From NCBI RefSeq assembly GCF_000152905.1, contig NZ_CH672417.1:1-64000 (forward strand): DNA of 64,000 nucleotides, in the 5' to 3' direction. The notes below the pieces were generated by a model. It was not told the DNA's origin. It saw only the letters and a list, made by a program, of their open reading frames with translations, and ran no database searches. Made by a program: the position numbers and the translations under genes. Positions 1 to 7,763 of the stretch are shown in pieces. Position 1 is the stretch's first letter; every line of letters starts with the position of its first letter. The DNA comes from Nitrobacter sp. Nb-311A. Lineage in GTDB: Bacteria > Pseudomonadota > Alphaproteobacteria > Rhizobiales > Xanthobacteraceae.

Positions 1-714
1 CCAGCCCGACGCCGGCGTGCAGGCGACCGGATCGATCAGATAGTGGCTGCACATCTGCAGGAAGCGGCGATTGTAGCGGCGATCCTTGCCGACGAAGATC
101 GTCTCTACCGCCGTCTTCATGTTGTCGTAGATGCCGCGGCTGCAGGTACCCTTGAACAGTGCGAACGCCCGGTCGTGGGCGTCGAATACCATCTCCTGCG
201 TCTCCCGCGGATAGGCCCGCACGAACAGCATGCGGCTGTGGCACAGCCGGACATGAGCGACCTTCACGATCGCCGTCACGCCGTTGAGGAGAACGATCTC
301 ATGGCTCCAGTCGAACTGGTAGGCTTCGCCCGCCGCAAAGCTCAACGGAACATAGGCCGCCGCGGTCGATTGCCCGCGCTCCTTGCTCCAACGCCTGGCG
401 TAACGCCGTACGGCATCGTAGCCGCCGTCATAGCCGCGTCCGCGCAACTCTTCGAAGATCCGGATCAGCGTCAGCTGTTCGCGAGCCGATTTGGCCGCGT
501 TCGCCGCCAGCAGTTCATCAAGCTCCGCCGCCCAACGCCCGAGTTTGGGGCGCGGCTGGATCGAACGCTCATACTCGAACAAGGTCTTGCCCGACCTCAG
601 CACCTTCCGGACCGTGTTCCGCGACACCTTCAGGTCACGGGCGATCTCCTTGATCGTCTTGCCCTTGATGAAGTGTTCGCGCCGTATCCGCGCAATCGTC
701 TCCACGATCAGCAT
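1..714 (-). CDS. istA: IS21-family transposase IstA (partial, runs off left edge)
   Basis: An open frame of 238 codons starts with ATG at 714 and is still open at the window edge, so the C-terminal part is missing. The N-terminus reads MLIVETIARIRREHFIKG and continues into a helix-turn-helix (IKEIARDLKVSRNTVRKVL), the DNA-binding part of IstA proteins. Farther on, FDWSHE and YDNMKTAV match the first two acidic positions of the IS21 DDE catalytic core; the third lies beyond the edge. IstA cuts and joins transposon ends and works with the ATPase IstB, which would lie to the left outside the window. The plus-strand frame at 43-735 is a shadow. The family assignment is secure; whether the copy is intact cannot be seen. 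Confidence 0.88.
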   Translation of the reverse strand, partial: MLIVETIARIRREHFIKGKTIKEIARDLKVSRNTVRKVLRSGKTLFEYERSIQPRPKLGRWAAELDELLAANAAKSAREQLTLIRIFEELRGRGYDGGYDAVRRYARRWSKERGQSTAAAYVPLSFAAGEAYQFDWSHEIVLLNGVTAIVKVAHVRLCHSRMLFVRAYPRETQEMVFDAHDRAFALFKGTCSRGIYDNMKTAVETIFVGKDRRYNRRFLQMCSHYLIDPVACTPASGW

Positions 715-763
715 CCCCGACCACCTGCTTCATGACAAAGCAGGCAGCGCAACAGCCAACCTG

Positions 764-827
764 TAGGGGGTCAATTTTGGACGCCGATCCCCCGGCTTAC
801 GGGGTCAATTTTGCATGCCGAATGACA
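764..827. repeat. Right end of the IS21-type element
   Basis: The 12-mer GGGGTCAATTTT occurs twice, at 767-778 and 801-812, 34 bp apart, just upstream of the istA start. Spaced internal copies of a terminal repeat are typical of IS21 ends, where they bind the transposase. On the minus strand the element probably begins TGTCATTCGGC near 827. The outer boundary is an inference, because the other end is outside the window. Confidence 0.6.
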
Positions 828-946
828 CCAAGGCATGGATCAGGAATAAAACTCAACTGTAATTGGAGGTCGCGCCGACTAACTGCATGCGCACTACATA
901 TTATAGTTGATAAACTTAAATTGTGTAATCATTTTTTCTGCTGCGC

Positions 947-1180
947 ATGGATATGCGCCGACTGGTTGGTCAGAATGTTATGCGAATCCGCCTCGAGAAG
1001 GGTCTGACGCAGGAGCAGTTCAGCGACATTTCTGGGTTCAGCCAGCAATATCTAAGTGGCCTGGAGCGAGGGAAGCGCAATCCCACGATCGTGACCCTCT
1101 ACGAGCTGGCGAAAGCGCTTGAGGTGAGCCACGTGGATCTGGTTCGGCCACCGGTGTCGCGCTCGAAACGTCAGTCTTAG
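947..1180 (+). CDS. Small XRE-family DNA-binding regulator
   Basis: This 77-aa protein is essentially one Cro/C1-type helix-turn-helix. The segment LEKGLTQEQFSDISGFSQQY (about residues 16-35) followed by LSGLERGKRNPTIVTLYELA is the five-helix XRE fold, with the recognition helix around SQQYLSGLERG. There is no second domain, so it is a stand-alone repressor of the kind found on phages and islands. Two ATG codons (947 and 953) are possible starts. The upstream 120 bp is AT-rich and unlike the surrounding core DNA. It faces the recombinase genes tail to tail, so its target could be its own promoter or the island genes; this is not shown by the sequence. Confidence 0.85.
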   Translation: MDMRRLVGQNVMRIRLEKGLTQEQFSDISGFSQQYLSGLERGKRNPTIVTLYELAKALEVSHVDLVRPPVSRSKRQS

Positions 1181-1276
1181 CCGTCGAAACGACCTGACAT
1201 CAACGCATCTAACGTTCTTCGTGTCGTCTTATCGCTGCCGAATCGAATCGTTTCGCTGGCACACATTAAAATGGAC

Positions 1277-2362
1277 CTACCGCTTGTCTTCCACGTATTC
1301 TTGGAGGACTGCCTTTAATGCCATAGCCGCGCTCAGGCTTGATGCGCGATTGTAGTGTTCCTCGGTGACTCGCCGGTCTCGGTGGTGGAGGAGAGCGCTT
1401 GCCAGGTTCGGGTTGTGACCAGCGTGGACCGCCGCGCTTGATGCTGCGGCAGTCCGAAACATGTGTGAGGAGACCCCGACCCCGATTGCCGTCAAAGTGG
1501 TTTTTTTGATCGCATCAGCCACGGCACTGTAGGTCATTGGTTGGCCATCCGCAGAGGATAACCACAATGCATTTGAATCACGCTTTTGGGCTAACACATC
1601 CCGATTTGTGGAAAGGTACTTCTCCAGTGACGGAACCAGCATGTCATCGAGGCATCGTTCGTCCGGGCGTTTTTCTTTGGTCTCACCAGCGCCGAGAATA
1701 ATCCACCATCGCCCTTCGATATTCACAAAGTTGCGTCCAATTTCGAGACTCGCGAAGTTCTTGAGGCGGATGGGATGTAGCGCCAGCATGGCGACCATCA
1801 ACCCGTTGCGAAACTGACGCGCTTTGGCAAGGTCAGAGCGGGTGGTCGAATGTTCTGTTTCAGCCATTAAGGCAAGGCCATTCTCAACCAGAACTTCGCT
1901 GAGCACGAACCGATCGGCTTTCGAGCGCGGTCGCATCACCAAAGCGAGATCCTTTTCGATCTCAGTCAGCCAGGTAAATTCGCCTTGGGGGTCGAGCAAC
2001 TCGCTGGCCCGTCGCAATTTGAAGATCGATCCGTAGACTGTGACGGATGAAACCCTCATCTGCAGTTCATCCAGATACCCAGCAACGTTCTCGGGCGTAA
2101 CGTGGCCGGCGGCGGCTCCACGGCGATCGAGCAAACCCGACCGATCCAGGAAATCAAGAAAATAGCCGTAGCGGCGCGCGAGATCCGAAAGCGTGATTGG
2201 TTTCATGTGAGCCCCGGCACCGCCCCGAACCAGTCTTTGGCTCGGACGGCACGCCGCAATCCATGCATCGCGATCTGCTGCCGGCCACTCTGCGATCGGC
2301 AATGATCGCACCTGAAAACGATTAGGTCGTGATGCGGGGACATTCGAAGTTGCCGGCATCAT
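1277..2362 (-). CDS. Tyrosine recombinase (361 aa), second of an overlapping pair
   Basis: The C-terminal half carries the catalytic set of tyrosine recombinases: Arg about 199 (HPIRLKNF), a Lys near 229 in the beta-hairpin (GETKEKRP), the HxxR box HMFRT (His300, Arg303), a His in LLHHRD, and the nucleophile Tyr337 in TEEHY. The N-terminal 150 residues would be the core-binding domain. Its start overlaps the stop of the upstream 592-aa recombinase by 4 bp (ATGA at 2359-2362), so the two are probably translationally coupled and may act together, each cutting one part of a site. Such enzymes integrate or excise mobile DNA. The substrate is unknown. Nothing suggests that the gene is broken. Confidence 0.88.
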   Translation of the reverse strand: MMPATSNVPASRPNRFQVRSLPIAEWPAADRDAWIAACRPSQRLVRGGAGAHMKPITLSDLARRYGYFLDFLDRSGLLDRRGAAAGHVTPENVAGYLDELQMRVSSVTVYGSIFKLRRASELLDPQGEFTWLTEIEKDLALVMRPRSKADRFVLSEVLVENGLALMAETEHSTTRSDLAKARQFRNGLMVAMLALHPIRLKNFASLEIGRNFVNIEGRWWIILGAGETKEKRPDERCLDDMLVPSLEKYLSTNRDVLAQKRDSNALWLSSADGQPMTYSAVADAIKKTTLTAIGVGVSSHMFRTAAASSAAVHAGHNPNLASALLHHRDRRVTEEHYNRASSLSAAMALKAVLQEYVEDKR

Positions 2363-4137
2363 GCAACGTCCTCCTCGAATCTGATCTGCTGGCGAATGAT
2401 CTTGCCGAATTCCTGATTGGCTTGCACTGTTTCAAGACCGCAGTAGAAATTGATCGTGGTTTGAATATTGCGGTGACCGAGCAAGCGTTTCACGACCTCA
2501 TAGGCGCCGGGATTGTAGCGTAGATAGACGGCCGCCGCGGCGTGACGGAACTGATGGACGGTGAGTCGTAGGCCGGTTACCTCTTCAATCCGGTCGGTAA
2601 TCTGACCGCTGAACATGTTGGCGGTCTTCGGGCCCCCGCTCGCCCCGGGAAACAGGAAGTCGGAATTCGCTCCACGTATCAGGTGCGGCCGATACTGATG
2701 GATGTATTCGTCGATCAGTTCTGTTAGCTCGTCGTCAAAAGTGAAGTCGAGGGAAACACGGTTTTTCACATCATAGTGCGGAAAGCTCAGCCAGAAGGGT
2801 GATTTAGGCCCACCCGGCTTAATCAAGTTCTGATCGATCCGGATAGCGACTAGGTTACCAAGCCGGATGGGCGCGAAACACAGGATCGAAATAGCGACCG
2901 CGATCTGGGCCGTGAGCGCCGCCTTGATCGGAGCGTAGGGGAGACTTGCCCGGGCGTCGCGCATTAATTGCGCCGGCAAATTGACAACGCTTCTCCAGAC
3001 ACCCGGCGTCAGTACCTTTCGGACAACCGCCAGGTTCTTTTCCGTCAAGCCGCCTTGCCGATGCTCTTCAAGGGTAGCGCGGAGACCTTCCAAGCGATCG
3101 ATCGCGTCCTGATCCAGACTCACATAGCGCCCCAGTCCGACTAACTTTGACGCCAGCTCGATGGTGAAGATTTTGGGCTCATCGCCGTTATCACACCAAT
3201 AGGCGTCGAGGACGGGTCCGGCCACATCGGGATGCACGAGGGCCGCAAGCGAATTTAGCCGTTCGATGGGGATTCCAATCCTGACGGCCTTGCGTACCAT
3301 TGCCACCAGTTCGGCCCTGCGGGTCCTGATGGTCGTCGCGCTGCAGGGGCGAGAGCGCTTGCCGTTCGTCCCTTTACGGATCTTCTGGAGACTGGAGAGG
3401 TAATCGTCGATGTCTTTTTGAAGTCCCGGCGGAAAGTCGTTCCATGCGAGCCCATCTGCCGCTTGCAAGGCTGGCTCGGTAAGCTTCCGCTGCGGCCAGA
3501 CCGCGCTGTGACCGACACACACATTCCATGCGCGGGCTACCGATCGGCGGGCCGCAAGATTCGTTGCAAGCGACGTCGTCTGCTTGCGATAGGCGAAATA
3601 CTGATCCAACGCGTTTTCGCTCACCGCCGCCGGCTCGATACCGCAACCGGAGCAGTAGCGCATGAAGCCGGACAGCCGTGCCTTGCGGCCATAATCACCG
3701 ATGCTATCGCGCAAGGCGGCCCAAGCGGTCGTCAATCGCATTCCGCGCGGTGCAACCTCGTGCTCCCTGCCGAACCAGCGCAACGCGGCCTTCACGTTCG
3801 ACTTCTGGTTGGCGAGCGTCTTGGCGTTGGCGCCCACCGTCGCGTGATGAAGGCGCCCAACGTTAAACCGCGCCGAGGTCCAGCGAGCCGGCAGAGTTTC
3901 CATCGGTTTGTCGAGCGCCTTGGCGATCTGGCGCAACGCTGATGCCCACTGAGCCCGCGTCTGCGGTGACAGCTCCGTCGACTGTTCGATCGCAGAGAGT
4001 GCGTCGGCGAACGAGGGTTCGAGGAGGGGCGGTTTGGTCACGTTGGGAAGGCGTCCTTGGCGCCGTTGGTGTATGGGGATCGCTGCAGATGTATCTAAGT
4101 CTAACTTGGGAAATTGTAAATAGTATAATGGGTACAT
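2359..4137 (-). CDS. Tyrosine recombinase (592 aa), first of an overlapping pair
   Basis: A long tyrosine recombinase. The catalytic domain is C-terminal, with Arg in CFAPIRLGNLVAI, the HxxRH box HQFRHAAAA, LLGHRN, and the tyrosine in TTINFYCGLE. The N-terminal 400 residues are much longer than in phage integrases and would hold the arm- and core-binding regions. It is followed at once by a second recombinase with a 4-bp overlap and is preceded by a small excisionase-like gene. The ATG at 4137 sits inside a palindrome; a GTG at 4041 is an alternative start that removes 32 weakly conserved-looking residues. Large paired recombinases occur in Tn554-like elements and in recombinase trios, but the order here (long then short, two genes) matches neither exactly. 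Confidence 0.85.
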   Translation of the reverse strand: MYPLYYLQFPKLDLDTSAAIPIHQRRQGRLPNVTKPPLLEPSFADALSAIEQSTELSPQTRAQWASALRQIAKALDKPMETLPARWTSARFNVGRLHHATVGANAKTLANQKSNVKAALRWFGREHEVAPRGMRLTTAWAALRDSIGDYGRKARLSGFMRYCSGCGIEPAAVSENALDQYFAYRKQTTSLATNLAARRSVARAWNVCVGHSAVWPQRKLTEPALQAADGLAWNDFPPGLQKDIDDYLSSLQKIRKGTNGKRSRPCSATTIRTRRAELVAMVRKAVRIGIPIERLNSLAALVHPDVAGPVLDAYWCDNGDEPKIFTIELASKLVGLGRYVSLDQDAIDRLEGLRATLEEHRQGGLTEKNLAVVRKVLTPGVWRSVVNLPAQLMRDARASLPYAPIKAALTAQIAVAISILCFAPIRLGNLVAIRIDQNLIKPGGPKSPFWLSFPHYDVKNRVSLDFTFDDELTELIDEYIHQYRPHLIRGANSDFLFPGASGGPKTANMFSGQITDRIEEVTGLRLTVHQFRHAAAAVYLRYNPGAYEVVKRLLGHRNIQTTINFYCGLETVQANQEFGKIIRQQIRFEEDVA

Positions 4138-4159
4138 GTACTTATACTGTTATTCCCAA
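4106..4159. repeat. Nested inverted repeats at the recombinase start
   Basis: Perfect 7-bp arms TTGGGAA (4106-4112) and TTCCCAA (4153-4159) enclose arms AGTATA (4122-4127) and TATACT (4143-4148) and a central palindrome GTACATGTAC (4132-4141). The first codon of the long recombinase overlaps the centre. The region is AT-rich. It may be a recombinase or excisionase binding site, a crossover site or an operator; which of these is not shown. Confidence 0.6.
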
Positions 4160-4177
4160 TACATGGCGTTGCTTGTG

Positions 4178-4209
4178 TATCTCGATGTATACTGATGTAT
4201 TGCGAGATA
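4178..4209. repeat. Second inverted repeat upstream of the recombinase pair
   Basis: Arms TATCTCG (4178-4184) and CGAGATA (4203-4209) flank an AT-rich spacer containing two GATGTAT copies; a third GATGTAT lies at 4088. It sits between the excisionase-like gene and the recombinase operon, where a promoter with its operator, or an attachment site, would be expected. Confidence 0.5.
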
Positions 4210-4255
4210 TTTTTTATATTTGATGGCAAAGGGACGCCGGCTTTTCGACGAAGGT

Positions 4256-4447
4256 CTATCGCGGTCTGCGTATCGGAAAATAGCGGACGGACCGGCCGAA
4301 CCGCACAAACGAGGGGCCGTCGCCGCGCTTGCGCGCCTTGGCGAGCCACGACAGGCTGACCTTCTGCGCCTCCGCAAATTCCTTAGGCGTCAGCATGCCT
4401 TCCGCGGTCGGAGTGTCTCGGGACGATTTGGGCGACTTCGAATCCAT
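4256..4447 (-). CDS. Excisionase/AlpA-like small DNA-binding protein
   Basis: A 63-aa protein with the segment LTPKEFAEAQKVSLSWLAKA, then KRGDGPSFVRFGRSVRYFP. This is the winged helix pattern of the MerR/AlpA/excisionase group: a helix-turn-helix, a basic turn, and the closing strand with R-YFP. Such proteins bend attachment-site DNA and set the direction of tyrosine recombinases, or activate them. It is transcribed in the same direction as the recombinase pair and lies 118 bp upstream of it, so it is the likely directionality factor for that pair. The fold is clear; the role is inferred from position. Confidence 0.75.
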   Translation of the reverse strand: MDSKSPKSSRDTPTAEGMLTPKEFAEAQKVSLSWLAKARKRGDGPSFVRFGRSVRYFPIRRPR

Positions 4448-4905
4448 GACAAATACCCTTCGGGTTTAGGACTGTCAGACATCGGTCCGAAAGCGTTACA
4501 CGTGGAGATACACCGGGCTTCGATGTCCATCTCACCTATCAGAAACTGGAGTGGTCTTGTTGGTATTGCCTGGTCGGCGATCGCTAAGGGCCTAATGTCC
4601 TTAAGTCCAAGTTTGCGAGACGGCGGTGGGAACGGCGCGACATTGATGTCGCTCGGGATCCGCCAGCGTGTCGGGGTCATGGCGCGGACCGTTTGCGATA
4701 AGAACTGTTCGCGCATGCGGCGCGAAATGCCGGCACACCTTGCGACCTGAAACACAAAACGGTCGGTCGGGGCTCTTCTCATCCTAAACCGAAAGCGGAT
4801 TCGCGCTGAGTATTTGTTCTCGTCGGGGAGCTTGGTATGTGGTTGCATTTGCTCAAAGCCTTTCTGCCCGGGACAACGCGTTGGCGCGCGAACCCGGGCT
4901 TTTCT
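4448..4905. other. Island stretch with no recognised gene
   Basis: Long frames exist on both strands (4220-4750 plus, 4390-4848 minus, 152 codons), but neither translation has a recognisable motif. The minus frame is arginine/proline-rich and runs into the excisionase gene. No RNA gene or terminator was seen. It may be non-coding or the remains of a lost gene. Confidence 0.4.
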
Positions 4906-5127
4906 CTAGGACCTTGGGGGAAATGTACGCTGACCTGCATGCGGCAGCTTGGCCAGCCAGGCTTGTCCCTCGTCGTACAGAATTATGGTTCGCCGACCGG
5001 CCTTGCGCACCGGCAGGTCGCCTGACTTGATCTGTTCGTAAAGGAAGGAGCGCCCGAGCCCTGAAAGCTGAGCAAACTCAGCAACAGAATGTGCAAATTT
5101 TCTGGCTTCTCTCGACATTTCGCGCAC
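4906..5127 (-). CDS. AlpA/excisionase-like helix-turn-helix protein
   Basis: This 73-aa protein contains SVAEFAQLSGLGRSFLYEQI, followed by KSGDLPVRKAGRRTIILYDE, the classic excisionase-type winged helix (helix-turn-helix, K-x-G-x-L wing, R-R-T-I strand), then a helix ending in WLAKLP. This version of the domain is common beside phage and island integrases. It lies just downstream of the 246-aa unknown gene and the 433-aa integrase on the same strand, so it is probably the directionality or control protein for that integrase, distinct from the similar gene at 4256-4447 beside the recombinase pair. Confidence 0.8.
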   Translation of the reverse strand: MREMSREARKFAHSVAEFAQLSGLGRSFLYEQIKSGDLPVRKAGRRTIILYDEGQAWLAKLPHAGQRTFPPRS

Positions 5128-5170
5128 CTGAGCAAGTCCGGATGGACTTCAGTGGTGCGACAAAAGCAAC

Positions 5171-5911
5171 TTAGGCTGGGAATTTCGAACTTAGTGTAAT
5201 TTTGGCGACTTGGTTTTTCCCAATCCTCTGCCGGTAAGCTCTCGTTGTGTTTAATTTCGTCCAATCAGTCTTGGCTAGATCTTTGACAATCTCGCTTTGC
5301 ATTCTCTCAGCTGCGTTTCTTTTCTTTATGAGCGCCAGCCGGCGTCTGTAGTTTTGCGCGCGGAGTCTCGCAGGCAATTTCCCTGAATCAGTTTTGTCGG
5401 TGACCGGGAATTTTTGCCAAATTGTTTCGTCGCTTGCGATCTGTTGCACGGCGTCCGTAATTTTCATGCCGGCCTGTTGGCGAACATCTACGGCTTGCAG
5501 CAGGGCGTCGTCCTGCTCTTTAGTCCACTTCTTGGCGTTCTTATTGGAGGCTCTTTTACTCTCGACTTGAATAACACCGACACCATGATGGATCCTGGCG
5601 AGGGCGAGAAACGCTTGCGCGTAATCGGGGTTTGCCGAGTCAAAGCCAAGCGCCTGCAAGAGCTTGTCCTGTTGGGCCGCGATGAGCTCCAATAAATCAA
5701 TGGTTACATCCGAACTATCGCCCAGCGTAGTGCGTCCAGTTTTTGCCAACAGCACCTTGCTTAACTTGACAGGAGCAAACGGTGGGAGGCGGGAAGTTTC
5801 CCCTTCCCCTTGGCTCGGCTCAAGATGGAGCGCGTATACCTTTTGGATCGAAGGGATCGAAAGACGCTTGCGAGGCGCACGTCGACTATGCGTTTTTTGC
5901 TTGGCGGGCAT
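5171..5911 (-). CDS. Hypothetical protein, 246 aa, island-borne
   Basis: I do not recognise this protein. It is basic and soluble, with no signal peptide or membrane segment. A SANT/Myb-like stretch is suggested by KKWTKEQDDALLQAVDVRQ around residues 125-145, followed by spaced W and basic residues (ARLRAQNYRRRLALIKKR), which may make it a DNA-binding protein. Its start overlaps the end of the integrase gene by 26 bp, so the two are probably co-transcribed, with the AlpA-like gene following. The composition is less GC-rich than the core. Function unknown; a role in transfer, replication or regulation of the island is a guess from context. Confidence 0.65.
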   Translation of the reverse strand: MPAKQKTHSRRAPRKRLSIPSIQKVYALHLEPSQGEGETSRLPPFAPVKLSKVLLAKTGRTTLGDSSDVTIDLLELIAAQQDKLLQALGFDSANPDYAQAFLALARIHHGVGVIQVESKRASNKNAKKWTKEQDDALLQAVDVRQQAGMKITDAVQQIASDETIWQKFPVTDKTDSGKLPARLRAQNYRRRLALIKKRNAAERMQSEIVKDLAKTDWTKLNTTRAYRQRIGKNQVAKITLSSKFPA

Positions 5912-7187
5912 GGAGACGAACCACGTTGTTGCGATCGGAAATATTCAATTCTGGAAAATTTGCTCGGATGGTCTGCGCCACGTAGCTCGGCGCCAGATGG
6001 GCGTAGTGCTTCTCCGTCATGCGGGTGTCGGCATGGCCGAGCTGGGCGGCGATGACCCCCATCGGCACCCCGTTCATCGCGAGATGCGAGCCGTGGGTGT
6101 GGCGCAGGATGTGGAAAGTGACCGCGGGGGTGATCCCGGCTCTCTCGCTTGCCTCCTCCAGCGGGCGCTTTTGATGCGAGGTGCCCCACGCGGCGCCGTC
6201 GGCACGGATGAAGACCAGATCGGCCGTAGTACGATCGCTCGTCCAAGCTTGGAACGCTGCCTTACCTTCGTCCGTCAGGACGACATGGCGCACCCTGCCC
6301 TTACTGAGCCGGACAGCCACCGTGCCGCTGTCAGCGTTGAAGTCACGGCATTTGAGGCGAGCCAGTTCGGCATAGCGGCATCCCGTCAACAACGCCGCCT
6401 GCACCAGCTTCCGAAAATCCTCTGAGCAGGCGTTGACCAACCGGCGCGCCTCCGCGGCGCTGAGATAGCGCACCACCGCCTCGTCGACCCGCTTGAACGG
6501 CTTGACCTTGCGCCAGGCGCCATCGGAGCTGATACGACCGGCGTGGAAGGCGCGGTTCAGCGCCGCCTTCAGCATGGTCAGGATGCGATTCGCGGACGCC
6601 TTGCGGGCGCGGCGAGCGTCCTCGTCGTCAGGGGTAGGCTTGGTCGCGATCTCGGTCGCGGTCCGCTTCATACGGATGCGCCTCGGCTGCGTCGCGAGCT
6701 TGTTGCGCCAGCGAGTGAGGCGGTCGGCCGTCAGCTTCTCGACCTGAATGGCGCCGAGGTCAGGACGGACGAAGGCATCGAAAACGTACTTGGCACCTTG
6801 GCGGGCGGCCGGCGATTTCTCGGCCTCGATCTCCGCCATGTAGTCGTCGACAGCGTTGGCGACGGTGTAAGAGCCGGGCTTGATGATGCCTTCGGCGACG
6901 AGGCGCTGATGCTCGCCCCAGCGCCGGGCGAGGTCCTGCGCCTGCCAATAGTCGAGCACCTTGACGCCGTCGGCCTCCAGGGTGTCGTCGGCGACGCCGA
7001 GTGCCTCGGTGGCGTAGACCCCGGCCCCGCGATAGTGCCGCGCGACCCAAGAGCCCGAGACCGAGCCGCGGTAGTAACCGAGCCGAAGTCCCTTGGCGAT
7101 CTTGGCAAAATACGGCGTCCGACGGGTGCGCAAACGTGCGCGCGCGGTGCGCGTTTCGAGAGACGAATTGCGGGCTGCCCGCGCCAT
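5886..7187 (-). CDS. Tyrosine-type site-specific integrase (433 aa)
   Basis: A full-length island integrase. The N-terminal region includes an SAM-like core-binding part (residues about 110-190: AVDDYMAEIEAEKSPAARQG, later LTADRLTRWRNKL). The catalytic domain has Arg in TGCRYAELARL, Lys in LSKGRVRHV, the HxxRH box HILRHTHGS, LGHADTRM, and the tyrosine in TEKHYAHL. All required residues are present. It lies about 160 bp from a tRNA 3'-end sequence at 7346-7373, the usual arrangement for an integrase next to its attachment site, so it very probably carried the island in. It heads an operon with the 246-aa unknown and the AlpA-like protein. Confidence 0.93.
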   Translation of the reverse strand: MARAARNSSLETRTARARLRTRRTPYFAKIAKGLRLGYYRGSVSGSWVARHYRGAGVYATEALGVADDTLEADGVKVLDYWQAQDLARRWGEHQRLVAEGIIKPGSYTVANAVDDYMAEIEAEKSPAARQGAKYVFDAFVRPDLGAIQVEKLTADRLTRWRNKLATQPRRIRMKRTATEIATKPTPDDEDARRARKASANRILTMLKAALNRAFHAGRISSDGAWRKVKPFKRVDEAVVRYLSAAEARRLVNACSEDFRKLVQAALLTGCRYAELARLKCRDFNADSGTVAVRLSKGRVRHVVLTDEGKAAFQAWTSDRTTADLVFIRADGAAWGTSHQKRPLEEASERAGITPAVTFHILRHTHGSHLAMNGVPMGVIAAQLGHADTRMTEKHYAHLAPSYVAQTIRANFPELNISDRNNVVRLHARQAKNA

Positions 7188-7345
7188 CTGTCACCCCTCA
7201 TTTCTTCAACTTTTCTCCAACAACGGAGGAAAATCGAGGTGGACGTTAGCAGACGGCGACACACTAAGCAATTGATAATATTAAGTTTATAGACATCCGC
7301 CGACGTCCGCAAATGTCCACGTTACATCTCTCTCAAGGCTGAAAC

Positions 7346-7373
7346 AGGGGTTCAATTCCCCTAGGGAGCGCCA
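7346..7373 (+). other. tRNA 3'-end fragment, likely island attachment site
   Basis: A perfect T-arm (AGGGG, loop TTCAATT, CCCCT) is followed by the acceptor strand AGGGAGC, a G discriminator and CCA. The matching 5' half (which would start GCTCCCT about 70 bp upstream) is absent; that place holds AT-rich DNA unlike a tRNA. This is what remains when an element integrates into a tRNA 3' end and duplicates the target. The amino-acid identity was not resolved. The intact gene should lie at the far end of the island, left of the window. Confidence 0.75.
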
Positions 7374-7613
7374 AGTGAAATCAATGGTTTAGCTCGAATA
7401 CTGAATTTGCGAATGCTCCTTGGGTAAGCTGGAGCCAACCAAAGCGTGTCGCTGCTGGAAAGATTGCGGGACTGCCGTCCAAACTGAGGAGTCACGCACC
7501 GATCGCCATGAACGATGCATGGGCGGTTGATTGCGGCCTGGATGTTCGGCTGATCGGTAACAACCGCCGCCTTCATGTTGGGTCGGCCATGCTTGATATC
7601 CTTGCGGGTCGGA

Positions 7614-7706
7614 TCACGCAGTGAGCTGCTCGTCAAACCAGTCCAGCATCCGGCGGTTGAACAGTGAGCGATTGCGCATTTCGCAATGGCCGTCCGCTCT
7701 GACTTC
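7614..7706 (-). pseudogene. C-terminal remnant of a hydrolase-like gene
   Basis: On the minus strand a frame reads …ADGHCEMRNRSLFNRRML and DWFDEQLTA, then TGA at 7614-7616. A Gly-His pair followed by an arginine-rich helix and a WFD-x-x-L ending resembles the C-terminus of prolyl-oligopeptidase/acylaminoacyl-peptidase type alpha/beta hydrolases. No upstream part of such a gene is present, so it would be a leftover beside the island boundary. The resemblance is short. The rest of 7374-7763 shows nothing. Confidence 0.3.
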
Positions 7707-7763
7707 CCTATCGCAAAGCTGCTATCCCAATCGTCCAGACTTTTTCATCAAGAGGTTTGATCC

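Noticed and set aside
43-735. Long plus-strand frame at the left edge
   Set aside because: It is a shadow of the IS21 transposase on the other strand; its translation has no motif, while the minus frame shows the HTH and DDE residues.
1277-4137. Assigning the recombinase pair to Tn554 or to a recombinase-in-trio element
   Set aside because: Sizes are suggestive, but the gene order is reversed for Tn554 and the third gene is missing for a trio; no element ends were found.
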